A stretch of 64,000 bases of DNA, taken from contig NZ_SSHJ01000005.1 in assembly GCF_005925345.1 (NCBI RefSeq), positions 124,001-188,000 of the forward strand, in the 5' to 3' direction. A model generated the notes under the pieces. It ran no database searches. It was given only the letters and a program-made list of their open reading frames with translations, and was not told the origin of the DNA. Each line of letters starts with the position of its first letter. The first letter of the stretch is position 1. Made by a program: the position numbers and the translations under genes. Positions 25,736-35,496 of the stretch are shown piece after piece. The DNA is from Pedobacter ureilyticus. GTDB lineage: Bacteria > Bacteroidota > Bacteroidia > Sphingobacteriales > Sphingobacteriaceae.

Positions 25736-25838
25736 AAAGTGGGTTAAAGTGGGGCGTAGTGTGTGTTGAAAACTTTTTTGTGGTAAAAAGTGGTAAAAAG
25801 TGGTAGAAGTATTTAATTTTACACTACATAAAAAGTGT
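25736..25838 (+). promoter_or_regulatory. Putative MraZ operator: five AAAGTG(G/T) boxes
   Basis: AAAGTGG occurs at 25736-25742 and 25746-25752 (10-bp period) and at 25787-25793 and 25797-25803 (10-bp period, with a TTTGTGG variant one step earlier at 25777). AAAGTGT occurs at 25832-25838. This agrees with the tandem AAAGTG(T/G)-type or TGGG-type direct repeats recognised by MraZ in other bacteria. The last box ends 11 nt before the mraZ ATG. I found no TAnnTTTG element in this gap. Confidence 0.7.
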
Positions 25839-25849
25839 AGCTACAGTAA

Positions 25850-26317
25850 ATGAACCAACTCATCGGAGAATATGATTGCAAAATGGATGCGAAAGGGCGC
25901 TTGATGGTGCCTGTTTTGCTGAAGAAGCAATTGCTTGATGTAGAGCGAGATGGCTTGGTTGTGAACAGGGGTTTTGAGAAGAATTTGGTGATCTATCCTA
26001 AAAAAGTTTGGGATGAAACGGTAGCTGAGTTAAGTAAGTTGAATATGTTCGAGAAGAGAAATCGTGAGTTTGTAAGGGCGTTTCAACGTGGGGCAATGCC
26101 TTTGTCTTTAGATGCTGCAGGTCGTGTGCTTTTACCTAAATCTTTGATAGAGTATGCTGGTATTGATGCCGAGTTGGTATTGGCTTGTCAGTTGGATAAA
26201 ATTGAAGTTTGGGACAAGAAGGTTTACGATGGTCTTTTTGATGATGTGCCTGAAAACTTCGCTGCTTTGGCAGAAGAGGTAATGGGTGGCAAGAAGGGAG
26301 GTGCTGATGGAGAATAA
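25850..26317 (+). CDS. mraZ: MraZ, DNA-binding regulator of the dcw cluster
   Basis: A 155-residue protein made of two SpoVT/AbrB-like swapped-hairpin domains: DAKGRLMVPVLLKKQL near residue 12 and DAAGRVLLPKSLIEYAG near residue 85, each with the DxxGR signature. MraZ forms a ring and represses or tunes the division/cell-wall operon it heads by binding short direct repeats upstream, and such repeats are present here. It overlaps rsmH by 11 nt. The length is close to the usual 140-155. Confidence 0.95.
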   Translation: MNQLIGEYDCKMDAKGRLMVPVLLKKQLLDVERDGLVVNRGFEKNLVIYPKKVWDETVAELSKLNMFEKRNREFVRAFQRGAMPLSLDAAGRVLLPKSLIEYAGIDAELVLACQLDKIEVWDKKVYDGLFDDVPENFAALAEEVMGGKKGGADGE

Positions 26318-27296
26318 TTACCATGTGCCTGTTTTGTTGCAAGAATGTATCGATGGTTTAAATATCAAGCCGAATGGGGTTTATGTAGACGTGACTTTTG
26401 GTGGGGGCGGGCATTCTCGAGAAATTTTGAAGCATTTAGGGTCGGATGGTGTGTTGGTGGCTTTTGATCAAGATCCTGATGCGCAAAGAAATAAAATTGA
26501 TGATCCTCGTTTCCATTTCGTAGATCAGAATTTTGGTTACATGAAAAACCATTTGCGTTTGTTGGGATTTAAGCAGGTAGATGGTATTTTGGCTGATTTG
26601 GGGGTTTCTTCACATCAGTTTAACGAACCAGAGAGAGGTTTTTCTACTCGTTTTGAGGCTGATTTGGATATGCGCATGGATCAACAGCGTGATTTAACGG
26701 CTGCAGTAGTTTTAAATACTTACACTGAAGAAAATTTACATAAAATATTTGGTTTGTATGGCGAGGTGCAAAATGCAAAATCTTTAGCGAGAACTATTGC
26801 TACAGCTCGTTTGGAGCAACCTATCCAAACTTTGTCTGGATTTAAAAATGTAATTGCGGCTCATATTCCTCGTGGAAAAGAGCATAAATATATGGCGCAA
26901 GTTTTTCAGGCTTTGCGTATCGAAGTGAATGCGGAGATAGAGGTGTTGGAGCGCTTTTTGGAGCAGTCGGCTGAGGTGTTGAAACCGGGTGGACGCTTAG
27001 TGGTGATGTCTTATCACTCGTTAGAGGATAGGCCAGTGAAAAACTTCTTAGCTAAAGGAAAATTTAGGGGTGAGGTAGAGAAAGACTTTTTTGGTAACGA
27101 TCAAAAGCCTTTCAATGTGATCACTAGGAAAGCGATAGTGGCTGATGCTGAAGAGCTGGCTCGTAACAGCAGGTCTCGCAGTGCGAAATTAAGGATTGGT
27201 GAGCGGGTTTCATCGCTGTCTGCATCGTTGCCATCGACTTCATTGCCGTTGACTTCGGTCAACGGAAAAAGAAAAGGAGGAAGGGCGAGTGAATAG
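26307..27296 (+). CDS. rsmH: 16S rRNA (cytosine-1402-N4) methyltransferase
   Basis: Start at ATG 26307 (MENNYHVPVLLQECIDGL), with AGGGAGG about seven bases upstream as ribosome-binding site; the GTG at 26286 would precede that site. The 329-residue enzyme has DVTFGGGGHSREILKHL (SAM site), DLGVSSHQFNEPERGFS and MSYHSLEDRPVKNF, all RsmH hallmarks. It methylates C1402 of 16S rRNA in the P site. The last 25 residues, rich in Ser and Leu, are a low-complexity extension. It overlaps ftsL by 8 nt. Confidence 0.95.
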   Translation: MENNYHVPVLLQECIDGLNIKPNGVYVDVTFGGGGHSREILKHLGSDGVLVAFDQDPDAQRNKIDDPRFHFVDQNFGYMKNHLRLLGFKQVDGILADLGVSSHQFNEPERGFSTRFEADLDMRMDQQRDLTAAVVLNTYTEENLHKIFGLYGEVQNAKSLARTIATARLEQPIQTLSGFKNVIAAHIPRGKEHKYMAQVFQALRIEVNAEIEVLERFLEQSAEVLKPGGRLVVMSYHSLEDRPVKNFLAKGKFRGEVEKDFFGNDQKPFNVITRKAIVADAEELARNSRSRSAKLRIGERVSSLSASLPSTSLPLTSVNGKRKGGRASE

Positions 27297-27711
27297 GTTT
27301 AGGGAAAAGATAGAGGATGAGCTGGCAGAAGAAGATGAGCCAGTTTTAAAGGAAAAAGAAGAGCCTAAAAAGAAAGAACCTGTAAAAGAGGGAAGTGCAA
27401 CAGCTTTCTTCAGGAAGTTGTTTGTAGATGGGGCGGTCTCGAAAGAAGCGGCCACAGATATGCTTCCTTATTTGGTTTTCTTGTGTGTGTTGGGGATGAT
27501 TTACATTGCGAATAGCCACATGGCGGTAAAGAATATTAGAGATATCGATAGGATTAGTAAAGAAGTAAAAGAGTTGAGCTGGGAATATAAATCGCTAAAA
27601 GCCGATTTAATGTTTAAAAGCAAAATGACAGAGGTGGCCAAGAAAGTAGATACGTTGGGTTTAGAGGAATTGGTTGAGCCGCCAAAAAAAATAATAGTAC
27701 AAAGTAAGTAA
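27289..27711 (+). CDS. ftsL: FtsL-like cell-division protein
   Basis: A 140-residue bitopic protein starting with GTG at 27289, preceded by AAGGAGGAAG as ribosome-binding site. The cytoplasmic N-terminus (1-60) is very acidic and basic (EDELAEEDEPVLKEKEEPKK), one TM segment lies near 65-82 (MLPYLVFLCVLGMIYIA), then comes a short periplasmic coiled coil (IDRISKEVKELSWEYKSLKA). That order and the position between rsmH and ftsI match FtsL, which joins FtsB-like and FtsQ proteins to activate FtsWI. Sequence conservation in this family is low, so the name rests largely on synteny and topology. Confidence 0.82.
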   Translation: MNRFREKIEDELAEEDEPVLKEKEEPKKKEPVKEGSATAFFRKLFVDGAVSKEAATDMLPYLVFLCVLGMIYIANSHMAVKNIRDIDRISKEVKELSWEYKSLKADLMFKSKMTEVAKKVDTLGLEELVEPPKKIIVQSK

Positions 27712-29813
27712 TGAATATCAGGGCAAACATATTATTAAGGGTGTATTTAGCTTTTGGGCTAATTGTACTTTTTGCGCTTGCGGTTTTCGTTAAGTTGTGC
27801 GATGTGCAGTTTAGGCAGGGGCACAAGTGGGTGGCCATGGCCGATAGTTTGTCTATTAAAGAGTTTGAAGTTGAGGCAACTCGTGGTAATATTTATTCGG
27901 TAGATGGTAGTTTGTTGGCTACCTCGGTTCCAGAGTACGAATTAAGGATGGATCTTTTTGCCGGAGGTATCCAAGACGATAAGGTTTTTAATTCAAAGGT
28001 TGATTCTTTGGCGATGAAGCTATCGAGCTTTTTTAAGGACAGGAGCGCTAAAGATTATTCGCGATTGTTGCGTAAGGCAAGGCAGGATACCGCTCGTTAT
28101 CTGTTAATTAAGCGCAAGGTTTCTTATGGAGATTTGAAGGTGGTTAGAACCTTTCCTCTGTATAATATAGGTAAGTATTCTGGAGGCTTAATGGCTATCG
28201 CAAAAAACAGACGTATACTTCCGTTTAAAGCTTTGGCAGCCAGAACTATCGGGTATAAAAACGAAAACGTAGCTAATGGTGTAGGTTTAGAAGGGGCTTA
28301 TGGTGATTATATCAACGGAGAAACAGGTAGAAGACTGAAACAGCGCATTAGCGGTGGGGTTTGGATTCCAGTAAATAGTGATGCAGAAGTAGCGCCTAAA
28401 GATGGTGCAGATATCATTTCTACCATCGATATCAATATGCAAGACTTGGCTCAAAACGCTTTAGAGAAGCAATTGATTAAAAGCCAAGCGCATCATGGTG
28501 CGGTAATAGTAATGGAAGTTGCAACGGGCGAAATTAGAGCCATTGCTAACTACACGAAAGTAGAAGAAGGGGTTTATAAAGAACAATTCAACTATGCTAT
28601 TGCGGGTAACCAAGATCCTGGTTCTACTTTTAAATTGGCTTCTTACATGGCTTTGTTAGAAGATAAAAAGGTAGATACTAATACCTTGGTAAGAACAGGT
28701 TGGTATCAGATTCCTGGAAAAAGAATTACCGATTCTCATCCTAAGGATGAAATGGTGACTGTAAAAAAAGCTTTTGAGGAATCATCGAATGCGGCTATTG
28801 CAAAGATGATTAACGACTACTACGGTTCGGACCCTATGAAGTTTACCGATCATTTATATAGATGGGGGCTAAACAAAAAAATGGGATTGCAAATTCCTGG
28901 CGAATCGCAACCGGTGGTTAAAAATATCGAGGCCAACAGGAGCTGGAATAAAAATATGACTTTGCCACAAATGGCCTATGGTTATGAGATGCAAATGACT
29001 CCGTTAAATATGTTGGTTTTCTATAATGCCGTAGCCAACAATGGGAAATTGATAGCGCCAATTTTTGTGAAAGAGATTAGAAGATTAGGCAACCCGATTG
29101 AGCAGTTTAAGGCTAGGGTAATTAACAACAAAATCTGCTCTGACGAAACTTTGAGTAAAGTAAAAGCAATGTTAGAAGGGGTGGTAACTAATGGTAGCGG
29201 TAAACAAGTGGTGTATAATCCGTTGTATAAAATTGCTGGTAAAACGGGTACGGCACAAGTAGCTGATGCCAACTTGGGTTACAAAGCTAAAAAGCAGTAC
29301 CAAGCTTCGTTTGTTGGGTATTTTCCTGCCGATAATCCTAAGTATTCGATGATTGTGGTAATCAATGATCCTAAAGGTGCTTACTATGGCGCTTTAGTAT
29401 CGGGACCGGTATTTAGAGAGGTGGCAGATCGTATTTATGCCAGTGATGTAAATATGTACAATAAGGTAGAAGAGCATTTGGCTGGTAATACGGTAGCACC
29501 AGAGGCTAAAGCTGGTCAAAGCCAAGCAACAAAAAAAGTGTATAACGCTTTTGGAATTAAGGCGCTTTACGCTGCTAAATCAGATTATTTTAATTCGGTA
29601 GATACCAGTAATGGTGTTGCTTATGAAGAAAGTACGCCAGTAAAAGGCGTAATGCCAAACGTAAATGGCATGGGCTTAAAAGATGCCATGTATCTTTTAG
29701 GTAATGCAGGCTTAAAAGCCAGAATAAAAGGAAGCGGAAAAGTGATTGCCCAGTCTATTCATCCTGGAAGCAGAATTGGAAAAGGCTTGGTGGTAGATAT
29801 ATTGTTGCAATAG
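27711..29813 (+). CDS. ftsI: Division transpeptidase (class B PBP) with PASTA domain
   Basis: A 700-residue membrane-anchored penicillin-binding protein. One TM segment at about 8-30, a pedestal domain, then the transpeptidase with active-site STFK (Ser305, Lys308), SSN (358-360) and KTGT (511-514). From about residue 635 there is a single PASTA domain (GVMPNVNGMGLKDAMYLLG), a feature of SpoVD-type and Bacteroidota FtsI. It cross-links septal peptidoglycan together with FtsW. It shares one base with ftsL (TAATG). Confidence 0.95.
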   Translation: MNIRANILLRVYLAFGLIVLFALAVFVKLCDVQFRQGHKWVAMADSLSIKEFEVEATRGNIYSVDGSLLATSVPEYELRMDLFAGGIQDDKVFNSKVDSLAMKLSSFFKDRSAKDYSRLLRKARQDTARYLLIKRKVSYGDLKVVRTFPLYNIGKYSGGLMAIAKNRRILPFKALAARTIGYKNENVANGVGLEGAYGDYINGETGRRLKQRISGGVWIPVNSDAEVAPKDGADIISTIDINMQDLAQNALEKQLIKSQAHHGAVIVMEVATGEIRAIANYTKVEEGVYKEQFNYAIAGNQDPGSTFKLASYMALLEDKKVDTNTLVRTGWYQIPGKRITDSHPKDEMVTVKKAFEESSNAAIAKMINDYYGSDPMKFTDHLYRWGLNKKMGLQIPGESQPVVKNIEANRSWNKNMTLPQMAYGYEMQMTPLNMLVFYNAVANNGKLIAPIFVKEIRRLGNPIEQFKARVINNKICSDETLSKVKAMLEGVVTNGSGKQVVYNPLYKIAGKTGTAQVADANLGYKAKKQYQASFVGYFPADNPKYSMIVVINDPKGAYYGALVSGPVFREVADRIYASDVNMYNKVEEHLAGNTVAPEAKAGQSQATKKVYNAFGIKALYAAKSDYFNSVDTSNGVAYEESTPVKGVMPNVNGMGLKDAMYLLGNAGLKARIKGSGKVIAQSIHPGSRIGKGLVVDILLQ

Positions 29814-29875
29814 AGAATGTGATGGATAAGATGATTAGCTAATTAGCTAATTGTCACATCAGCTAATTAATAAAA

Positions 29876-31333
29876 ATGAATTTACAAGATTTACTTTACG
29901 GAGTTTCAATTAAAAGCTTAACAGGGCTGCCTCAGGTAGAGGTTACTGCTTTGGCTTTTGATTCTCGTTTGGTAAATCCTGGCACCTTGTTTTTTGCCAT
30001 TAAAGGTACGGCAGTTGATGGGCATCGGTTTATTGACCAAACCATTGCTGCCGGCGCAAGTGTAATTGTTTGCGAAGAGTTGCCTGCAGAATTGAATGAA
30101 AACGTAACCTATGTAGAGGTTGCAGATTCGGCTGAAGCTTTAGGTGTAATTGCTTGTAATTTTTATGGTAATCCCTCGGCAGATTTAAAATTGGTTGGCA
30201 TTACGGGCACCAACGGTAAAACCACCATTGCTACTTTGCTTTTTCAGCTATTTGGTGGTTTAAATTATGGCGTAGGATTAATCTCTACCGTTCAAAACCA
30301 AATTAACGATAGGGTTGTAGCAGCAACGCATACTACCCCAAATCCAATTGCTTTAAATGAGTTATTGAGAGAAATGGTAGATGAGGGTTGCGAATATTGC
30401 TTTATGGAGGTGAGTTCTCATGCGGTATCTCAACATCGCATTGCGGGCTTAACTTTTGCTGGCGGGGTTTTTTCGAACATTACTCACGATCATTTAGATT
30501 TTCATAAAACCTTTGATAACTACATTAAAGCGAAGAAAGGCTTTTTTGATATGCTGCCTAAATCGGCTTTTGCCTTAACTAATACCGACGATAAAAACGG
30601 GATGGTGATGTTGCAAAATACCAAAGCTTACAAGAAAACCTACGCTTTGAAACAGATGGCTGATTTTAAAGCGAAAATCATTGAAAATAAATTCAGTGGC
30701 TTGCATTTAGAAATAGATCATACGGATGTGTATTTCAAAATGGTGGGTTCGTTTAATGCCTACAATTTGTTGGCCGCTTACGGAACAGCAGTATTGTTAG
30801 AGCAAGATCAATTGAGGGTATTGACTACCCTTAGTGCTTTGTCTGGCGCCGAAGGTAGGTTTGATTATACGGTGTCTAAATCTGGCATTGTGGGTATTGT
30901 GGATTATGCGCATACACCAGATGCGGTGCAAAACGTGCTGAGTACCATTGCTAATATTAGAAAAGGGACTGAACAAGTAATTACAGTTATCGGTTGCGGT
31001 GGCGATAGAGATAAAACCAAGCGTCCGGTAATGGCCAAAGTAGCTTGCGATTGGAGTGATAAAGTGATTTTGACTTCTGATAATCCTCGTACCGAAGATC
31101 CGCAAGCAATTATTAAGGATATGGAAGCTGGAGTTTCGCCAACTAACCAACGCAAAGCGATCAGTATTTTAGATAGAAGAGAAGCGATTAAAACAGCTTG
31201 TCATATTGCGCAACCGGGAGACATTATTTTGATTGCCGGCAAAGGCCACGAAAAATATCAGGAAATAAACGGTGTGAGACAACATTTTGATGATAAAGAA
31301 ATTATTAACGAACAACTAAACCAAATCAGCTAA
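29876..31333 (+). CDS. murE: UDP-MurNAc-tripeptide synthetase (meso-DAP adding)
   Basis: A 485-residue Mur ligase. The ATP loop is [16 protein letters not shown], the central domain has [21 protein letters not shown] and [14 protein letters not shown] motifs, and the C-domain carries [10 protein letters not shown]. The DNPR form of that last motif specifies meso-diaminopimelate rather than lysine, which agrees with dapA at 44829. It adds the third residue of the peptidoglycan stem peptide. A 62-nt gap with AGCTAATTAGCTAATT repeats precedes it, and its stop shares one base with the mraY start. Confidence 0.96.
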   Translation: MNLQDLLYGVSIKSLTGLPQVEVTALAFDSRLVNPGTLFFAIKGTAVDGHRFIDQTIAAGASVIVCEELPAELNENVTYVEVADSAEALGVIACNFYGNPSADLKLVGITGTNGKTTIATLLFQLFGGLNYGVGLISTVQNQINDRVVAATHTTPNPIALNELLREMVDEGCEYCFMEVSSHAVSQHRIAGLTFAGGVFSNITHDHLDFHKTFDNYIKAKKGFFDMLPKSAFALTNTDDKNGMVMLQNTKAYKKTYALKQMADFKAKIIENKFSGLHLEIDHTDVYFKMVGSFNAYNLLAAYGTAVLLEQDQLRVLTTLSALSGAEGRFDYTVSKSGIVGIVDYAHTPDAVQNVLSTIANIRKGTEQVITVIGCGGDRDKTKRPVMAKVACDWSDKVILTSDNPRTEDPQAIIKDMEAGVSPTNQRKAISILDRREAIKTACHIAQPGDIILIAGKGHEKYQEINGVRQHFDDKEIINEQLNQIS

Positions 31334-32595
31334 TGTTATATTTATTATTCGAATATCTACATAAACATTATGATTTTCCTGGATTAAGGTTGTTCCAATA
31401 CCTTACTTTCAGGTCGTCTTTGTCTATCATCTTGTCGTTGATTATCACTACAGTTTACGGTCGTAGAATTATTGATTACCTACACTCGAAACAAGTTGGC
31501 GAAACAGTAAGGAATTTAGGTTTAGAAGGACAGATGCAGAAACAGGGTACACCAACTATGGGTGGTATCATGATTTTGATGGGGATTTTAATTCCGACGT
31601 TGTTGTTCGCTAATATTACTAATATCTACGTAATCTTGATGATTGTAACCACGCTTTGGATGGGTGCTATTGGTTTCTTGGATGATTACATCAAGGTTTT
31701 CAAAAAGAACAAAGAAGGTTTAGCAGGAAGATTTAAAGTAGTTGGTCAAGTGGGTTTGGCAATTATTGTGGGTTGTACCATGTATTTCCACCCCAACATT
31801 GTAGTGCGCCAAACGGTTGATGAAACTGCAAAGGTTGATACTGCTAAAGTGCAAAGTGCAGCACCTATGGTTTTGCGTAAAAAAGGCGAAACCTATTACT
31901 ATACACAAGACGTAAAGTCTACAAAAACCAATCTTCCCTTCTATAAAAACAACGAATTTGATTATGCGAAAGTGGTTAAGTTTTTAGGAGAAGGCTACGA
32001 AAAATATGCATTTGTCGTGTTTTTGGCTTTTGTAATTGTAATTGTAACTGCGGTTTCAAATGGCGCCAACCTAACCGATGGTATAGATGGTTTGGCTACA
32101 GGTACATCGGCAATTATCGGTATCACGATGGGCATATTCGCTTACGTTTCGGGTAACACCGTGATGGCCGATTACTTGAACATCATGTATATTCCTAACA
32201 GTGGTGAGCTGATTATTTTTGCGGCTGCATTTATTGGTGCTTGTATTGGTTTCTTGTGGTACAACTCTTATCCAGCGCAAATTTTTATGGGCGATACCGG
32301 TAGTTTAACCATTGGTGGTATCATCGCGGTGTTCGCTATCATGACTAGAAAAGAATTGTTAATTCCAATTATATGTGGGGTGTTTTTGGTAGAGGTTTTA
32401 TCTGTGAGCTTGCAGGTGACTTATTTCAAATATACCAAGAAGCGTTTCGGTGAAGGCAGAAGAATTTTCCTGATGTCGCCATTGCACCATCATTATCAAA
32501 AGAAAGGCTATCACGAAGCGAAGATTGTAACCCGCTTTTGGATCATAGGGATTTTGCTAGCAGTAATTGCATTTGTAACACTGAAATTAAGATAA
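31333..32595 (+). CDS. mraY: Phospho-N-acetylmuramoyl-pentapeptide transferase
   Basis: A 420-residue integral membrane enzyme with about ten helices. [63 protein letters not shown] and [16 protein letters not shown] are the MraY signature loops. Between the helices near residues 160 and 230 there is a hydrophilic insert of about 60 residues ([15 protein letters not shown] and following), which makes it longer than E. coli MraY (360) and is common in Bacteroidota. It makes lipid I from UDP-MurNAc-pentapeptide and undecaprenyl phosphate. Confidence 0.96.
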   Translation: MLYLLFEYLHKHYDFPGLRLFQYLTFRSSLSIILSLIITTVYGRRIIDYLHSKQVGETVRNLGLEGQMQKQGTPTMGGIMILMGILIPTLLFANITNIYVILMIVTTLWMGAIGFLDDYIKVFKKNKEGLAGRFKVVGQVGLAIIVGCTMYFHPNIVVRQTVDETAKVDTAKVQSAAPMVLRKKGETYYYTQDVKSTKTNLPFYKNNEFDYAKVVKFLGEGYEKYAFVVFLAFVIVIVTAVSNGANLTDGIDGLATGTSAIIGITMGIFAYVSGNTVMADYLNIMYIPNSGELIIFAAAFIGACIGFLWYNSYPAQIFMGDTGSLTIGGIIAVFAIMTRKELLIPIICGVFLVEVLSVSLQVTYFKYTKKRFGEGRRIFLMSPLHHHYQKKGYHEAKIVTRFWIIGILLAVIAFVTLKLR

Positions 32596-32602
32596 ACGTA
32601 GC

Positions 32603-32690
32603 GGCGAAAGATTTTTCGCCCCGATAAAAAAGTAGAGGCGAAACATTTTTCGTCTCCAATATAAAGTAAGGGCGAAAGATTTTTCACCCC
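32603..32690. repeat. Three tandem hairpins between mraY and murD
   Basis: GGCGAAAGATTTTTCGCC (32603-32620), AGGCGAAACATTTTTCGTCT (within 32635-32656) and GGGCGAAAGATTTTTCACCC (32670-32690). Each can fold as a short stem, spaced about 33-35 bp. They could stabilise or attenuate the dcw transcript; no long T-run follows. Confidence 0.75.
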
Positions 32691-32706
32691 AACAAAAAAA
32701 TAAAAA

Positions 32707-34098
32707 ATGAACTCGAATAACGACATATCACAAAACAACAACCAGTCAGGCATGGCTGCAAGTGCTCGTGTAGTTATTTTGGGTGCAGGCGAGAGCGGAG
32801 TTGGTGCAGCTAAGTTAGCCCAAAAGCAAGGTTTTGATGTTTTTGTGTCTGACTTTGGCGGTATTGCCGAGGCTTATAAAGCTGATTTGCAAAGGATGAA
32901 CATCCCTTTTGAGGAGAACCAACATACCGAAGCTTTGATTTTGAATGCAGGGGAAGTGGTAAAAAGTCCAGGTATTCCTTCTAAAGCGCCTATTGTAAAG
33001 GCATTAGTAGAAAAAGGTGTTCCAGTAATTTCTGAGATTGAATTTGCGAAACGATATACCAATGCCAAAACCATTTGCATTACTGGCTCAAATGGTAAGT
33101 CTACTACGAGTATGCTTACTTATCACATCCTTAAAAATGCGGGATTAAATGTTGGTTTGGCTGGCAATATTGGTCATAGCTTTGCGGCACAAGTGGCCGA
33201 CCAACAATTTGATTGGTATGTTTTAGAAATATCAAGCTTTATGCTAGATGATATGTATGAGTTTAAGGCCGATATCGCTGTGTTGCTAAACATCACACCG
33301 GATCATTTAGACAGGTACGACTACAAGCTAGCCAATTATGCTGCTTCGAAAATGCGTATTGTGCAAAATCAAACCTCAGCCGATGCTTTCATTTACTGTG
33401 CGGATGATGAAGAGACAAAGAAAGCTTTAGATACAGTAAATATAGCAGCACAAGCTTATCCTTTTTCTATCCTTAAAAAAGTAGAAAAGGGAGCCTATTT
33501 AGAAGACAATAACATTTATATCAACACCAATTTAAACAACACATTAACCATGTCAATTTCGGATTTAGCCTTACAAGGTAAGCACAACATTTACAACTCA
33601 ATGGCTTCTGGCATCGTAGCAAAGGTATTAGAGTTGCGCAACGAAACTATCCGCGAAAGCATGGGAGAGTTTAAAAATATTGACCACAGGTTAGAGTTTG
33701 TAGCAAAAATCAATGATGTCACTTACATCAATGACTCTAAAGCTACGAATGTTAATTCTACTTGGTACGCCTTAGAAAGTGTAAATACTGATGTGGTTTT
33801 AATTATGGGAGGTGTTGATAAAGGCAACGACTATGAAATGCTGAAAGACTTGGTAAAAAGCAAGGTAAAAGCTATTGTATGCTTAGGTAAGGATAATAAA
33901 CGGATACACGATGCTTTTGAAGATGATGTGGATGTTATTGTGAATACTTTTTCCGCAGAGGAGGCAGTTCAGGTAGCTTATCATTTAGCAAAAAAAGGCA
34001 GTACGGTTTTGTTGTCTCCAGCATGTGCAAGTTTCGATTTGTTTAAAAACTACGAAGATCGTGGCAACCAATTTAAGGCGGCAGTAAAAGAACTGTAA
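32707..34098 (+). CDS. murD: UDP-MurNAc-L-alanine:D-glutamate ligase
   Basis: A Mur ligase of up to 463 residues. ARVVILGAGESGVGAAKLA binds the UDP part, CITGSNGKSTTSMLTYHIL is the ATP loop, EISSFMLDDMYEF and NITPDHLDRYD form the central site, and NDSKATNVNSTWYALE is in the C-domain. It adds D-Glu to UDP-MurNAc-L-Ala. ATG 32707 gives a 15-residue Asn-rich leader; an ATG at 32752 (MAASARVVIL) would match the family's usual N-terminus better, so the start is uncertain. Confidence 0.95.
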   Translation: MNSNNDISQNNNQSGMAASARVVILGAGESGVGAAKLAQKQGFDVFVSDFGGIAEAYKADLQRMNIPFEENQHTEALILNAGEVVKSPGIPSKAPIVKALVEKGVPVISEIEFAKRYTNAKTICITGSNGKSTTSMLTYHILKNAGLNVGLAGNIGHSFAAQVADQQFDWYVLEISSFMLDDMYEFKADIAVLLNITPDHLDRYDYKLANYAASKMRIVQNQTSADAFIYCADDEETKKALDTVNIAAQAYPFSILKKVEKGAYLEDNNIYINTNLNNTLTMSISDLALQGKHNIYNSMASGIVAKVLELRNETIRESMGEFKNIDHRLEFVAKINDVTYINDSKATNVNSTWYALESVNTDVVLIMGGVDKGNDYEMLKDLVKSKVKAIVCLGKDNKRIHDAFEDDVDVIVNTFSAEEAVQVAYHLAKKGSTVLLSPACASFDLFKNYEDRGNQFKAAVKEL

Positions 34099-34099
34099 G

Positions 34100-34154
34100 A
34101 AGGAACAAAGAGTAAGGAACAAAGAGCAAGGAACAAAGAGGACGGAACAAAGAG
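34100..34154. repeat. 14-bp tandem repeat between murD and ftsW
   Basis: Four near-perfect copies with unit (T/C)AAGGAACAAAGAG at 34100-34112, 34113-34126, 34127-34140 and 34141-34154. The last carries GACGGAAC. The array lies within the 111-nt murD-ftsW gap. Confidence 0.8.
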
Positions 34155-34209
34155 GAAGGACTCAAAGCAATTTGAGAATTATAATCTGTGTAATCAATAA
34201 AATAAAAAA

Positions 34210-35388
34210 ATGTTTAACATCAACGCACTTTTAGAACGTACCAAAGGCGACCGTTGGATCTGGATCATCATCGCATTGCTTTCTATGATCTCGATCATGG
34301 CGGTTTACAGTGCAACCGGAGCCATTGCCTATAAAAAGGGAATGGCCGTTGAGAAATTTGTGCTCATAAAACACGTAGTTTTTGTGTTGGCGGGTATAGG
34401 TATGATATATATTGCACACTTGCTAGACTATAAGTATTATGCTGGTATTTCTAAGATTTTGATGATTGTAACCGTGCCTTTGTTGTTGTATACACTCTTG
34501 TTTGGGCAATCATTAAATGATGCTTCTCGTTGGGTAAAAATCCCGGTAATTAACCTGACCTTTCAAACTTCCGATTTGGCTAAGCTGGCATTGATTACGT
34601 TTTTAGCTAGAATGTTGACACGTAAACAAGAAAATATCAAAGACGTAAAGCAGGCCTTTTTACCTATTATGGGTTCGGTTTGTGTGGTGTTTATTTTAAT
34701 TGCTTTGGCCAATCTTTCAACAGCGTTGATGTTGTTTGGCGTGAGTATTTTACTGCTAATCATTGGTCGTATCAGTATCAAACAAATATTAACAGTTTGT
34801 GCAGGTGGTTTGGTGTTGTTGCTTTTCGTAGTGTTTTTAGGGCCGCGAAGAGAAACCTACAAATCGCGTATCAATTCGTTTCTACATCCAGAGTTGCAAC
34901 ACTCTGATAAAACATACCAGTCTGACCATGCTAAAATAGCTTTGGCAACTGGCGGTTTTCTAGGTAAAGGACCTGGAAACAGTACAGAAAGAAACTTCTT
35001 GCCGCATCCATATTCCGATTTTATTTTCGCCATTATTATTGAGGAATATGGAACGGTAGGTGGTTTAGCAGTAATGGTGTTGTATCTGGTATTGCTCTAC
35101 CGATGTGTACGGATTGTAACCCGAAGTCCCAAGGCCTTTGGCGCTTTGCTTGCCGCTGGGTTGAGCTTTAGCCTAACCATACAAGCGTTTGCTAATATGG
35201 CGGTAGCAGTAGGTTTAGGCCCGGTAACGGGGGTGCCTTTGCCATTGGTAAGTATGGGTGGTACTTCCATGATTTTTACCAGTATCGCCTTTGGCATTAT
35301 TTTAAGTGTAAGCCGCGATGTAGAAGAGCACAGTGGTGTAAAAAAAGAAAAAAAGGTGGTGGTGGGAAGTATTCCTGCGATGGCTTAG
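34210..35388 (+). CDS. ftsW: FtsW septal peptidoglycan glycosyltransferase
   Basis: A 392-residue SEDS-family protein with about ten membrane helices. YTLLFGQSLNDASRWVKIP is the conserved large-loop start, LAKLALITFLARML follows, FLGKGPGNSTERNFLPHPYSDFIFAIIIEEYG is the SEDS signature region, and GVPLPLVSMGGTSMIF is the C-terminal family motif. It polymerises lipid II at the septum with FtsI. It sits between murD and murG as in other Bacteroidota. Confidence 0.95.
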   Translation: MFNINALLERTKGDRWIWIIIALLSMISIMAVYSATGAIAYKKGMAVEKFVLIKHVVFVLAGIGMIYIAHLLDYKYYAGISKILMIVTVPLLLYTLLFGQSLNDASRWVKIPVINLTFQTSDLAKLALITFLARMLTRKQENIKDVKQAFLPIMGSVCVVFILIALANLSTALMLFGVSILLLIIGRISIKQILTVCAGGLVLLLFVVFLGPRRETYKSRINSFLHPELQHSDKTYQSDHAKIALATGGFLGKGPGNSTERNFLPHPYSDFIFAIIIEEYGTVGGLAVMVLYLVLLYRCVRIVTRSPKAFGALLAAGLSFSLTIQAFANMAVAVGLGPVTGVPLPLVSMGGTSMIFTSIAFGIILSVSRDVEEHSGVKKEKKVVVGSIPAMA

Positions 35389-35496
35389 GAGTAATTAGCT
35401 AATGTGATGATTAGCTGATTGGATAATGAAAAATAAAATTAGAGACAATGGGAGATTAGCTAATTAGCTAATCAACCAATTATCAAATTAATTAAC

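Noticed and set aside
26286..26306. GTG start seven codons before the rsmH ATG.
   Set aside because: The ribosome-binding AGGGAGG lies between the two, and RsmH begins with the NNYHVPVLL block.
34100..34154. Short repeat array considered as a CRISPR.
   Set aside because: The units follow one another without spacers, and no cas genes are present.
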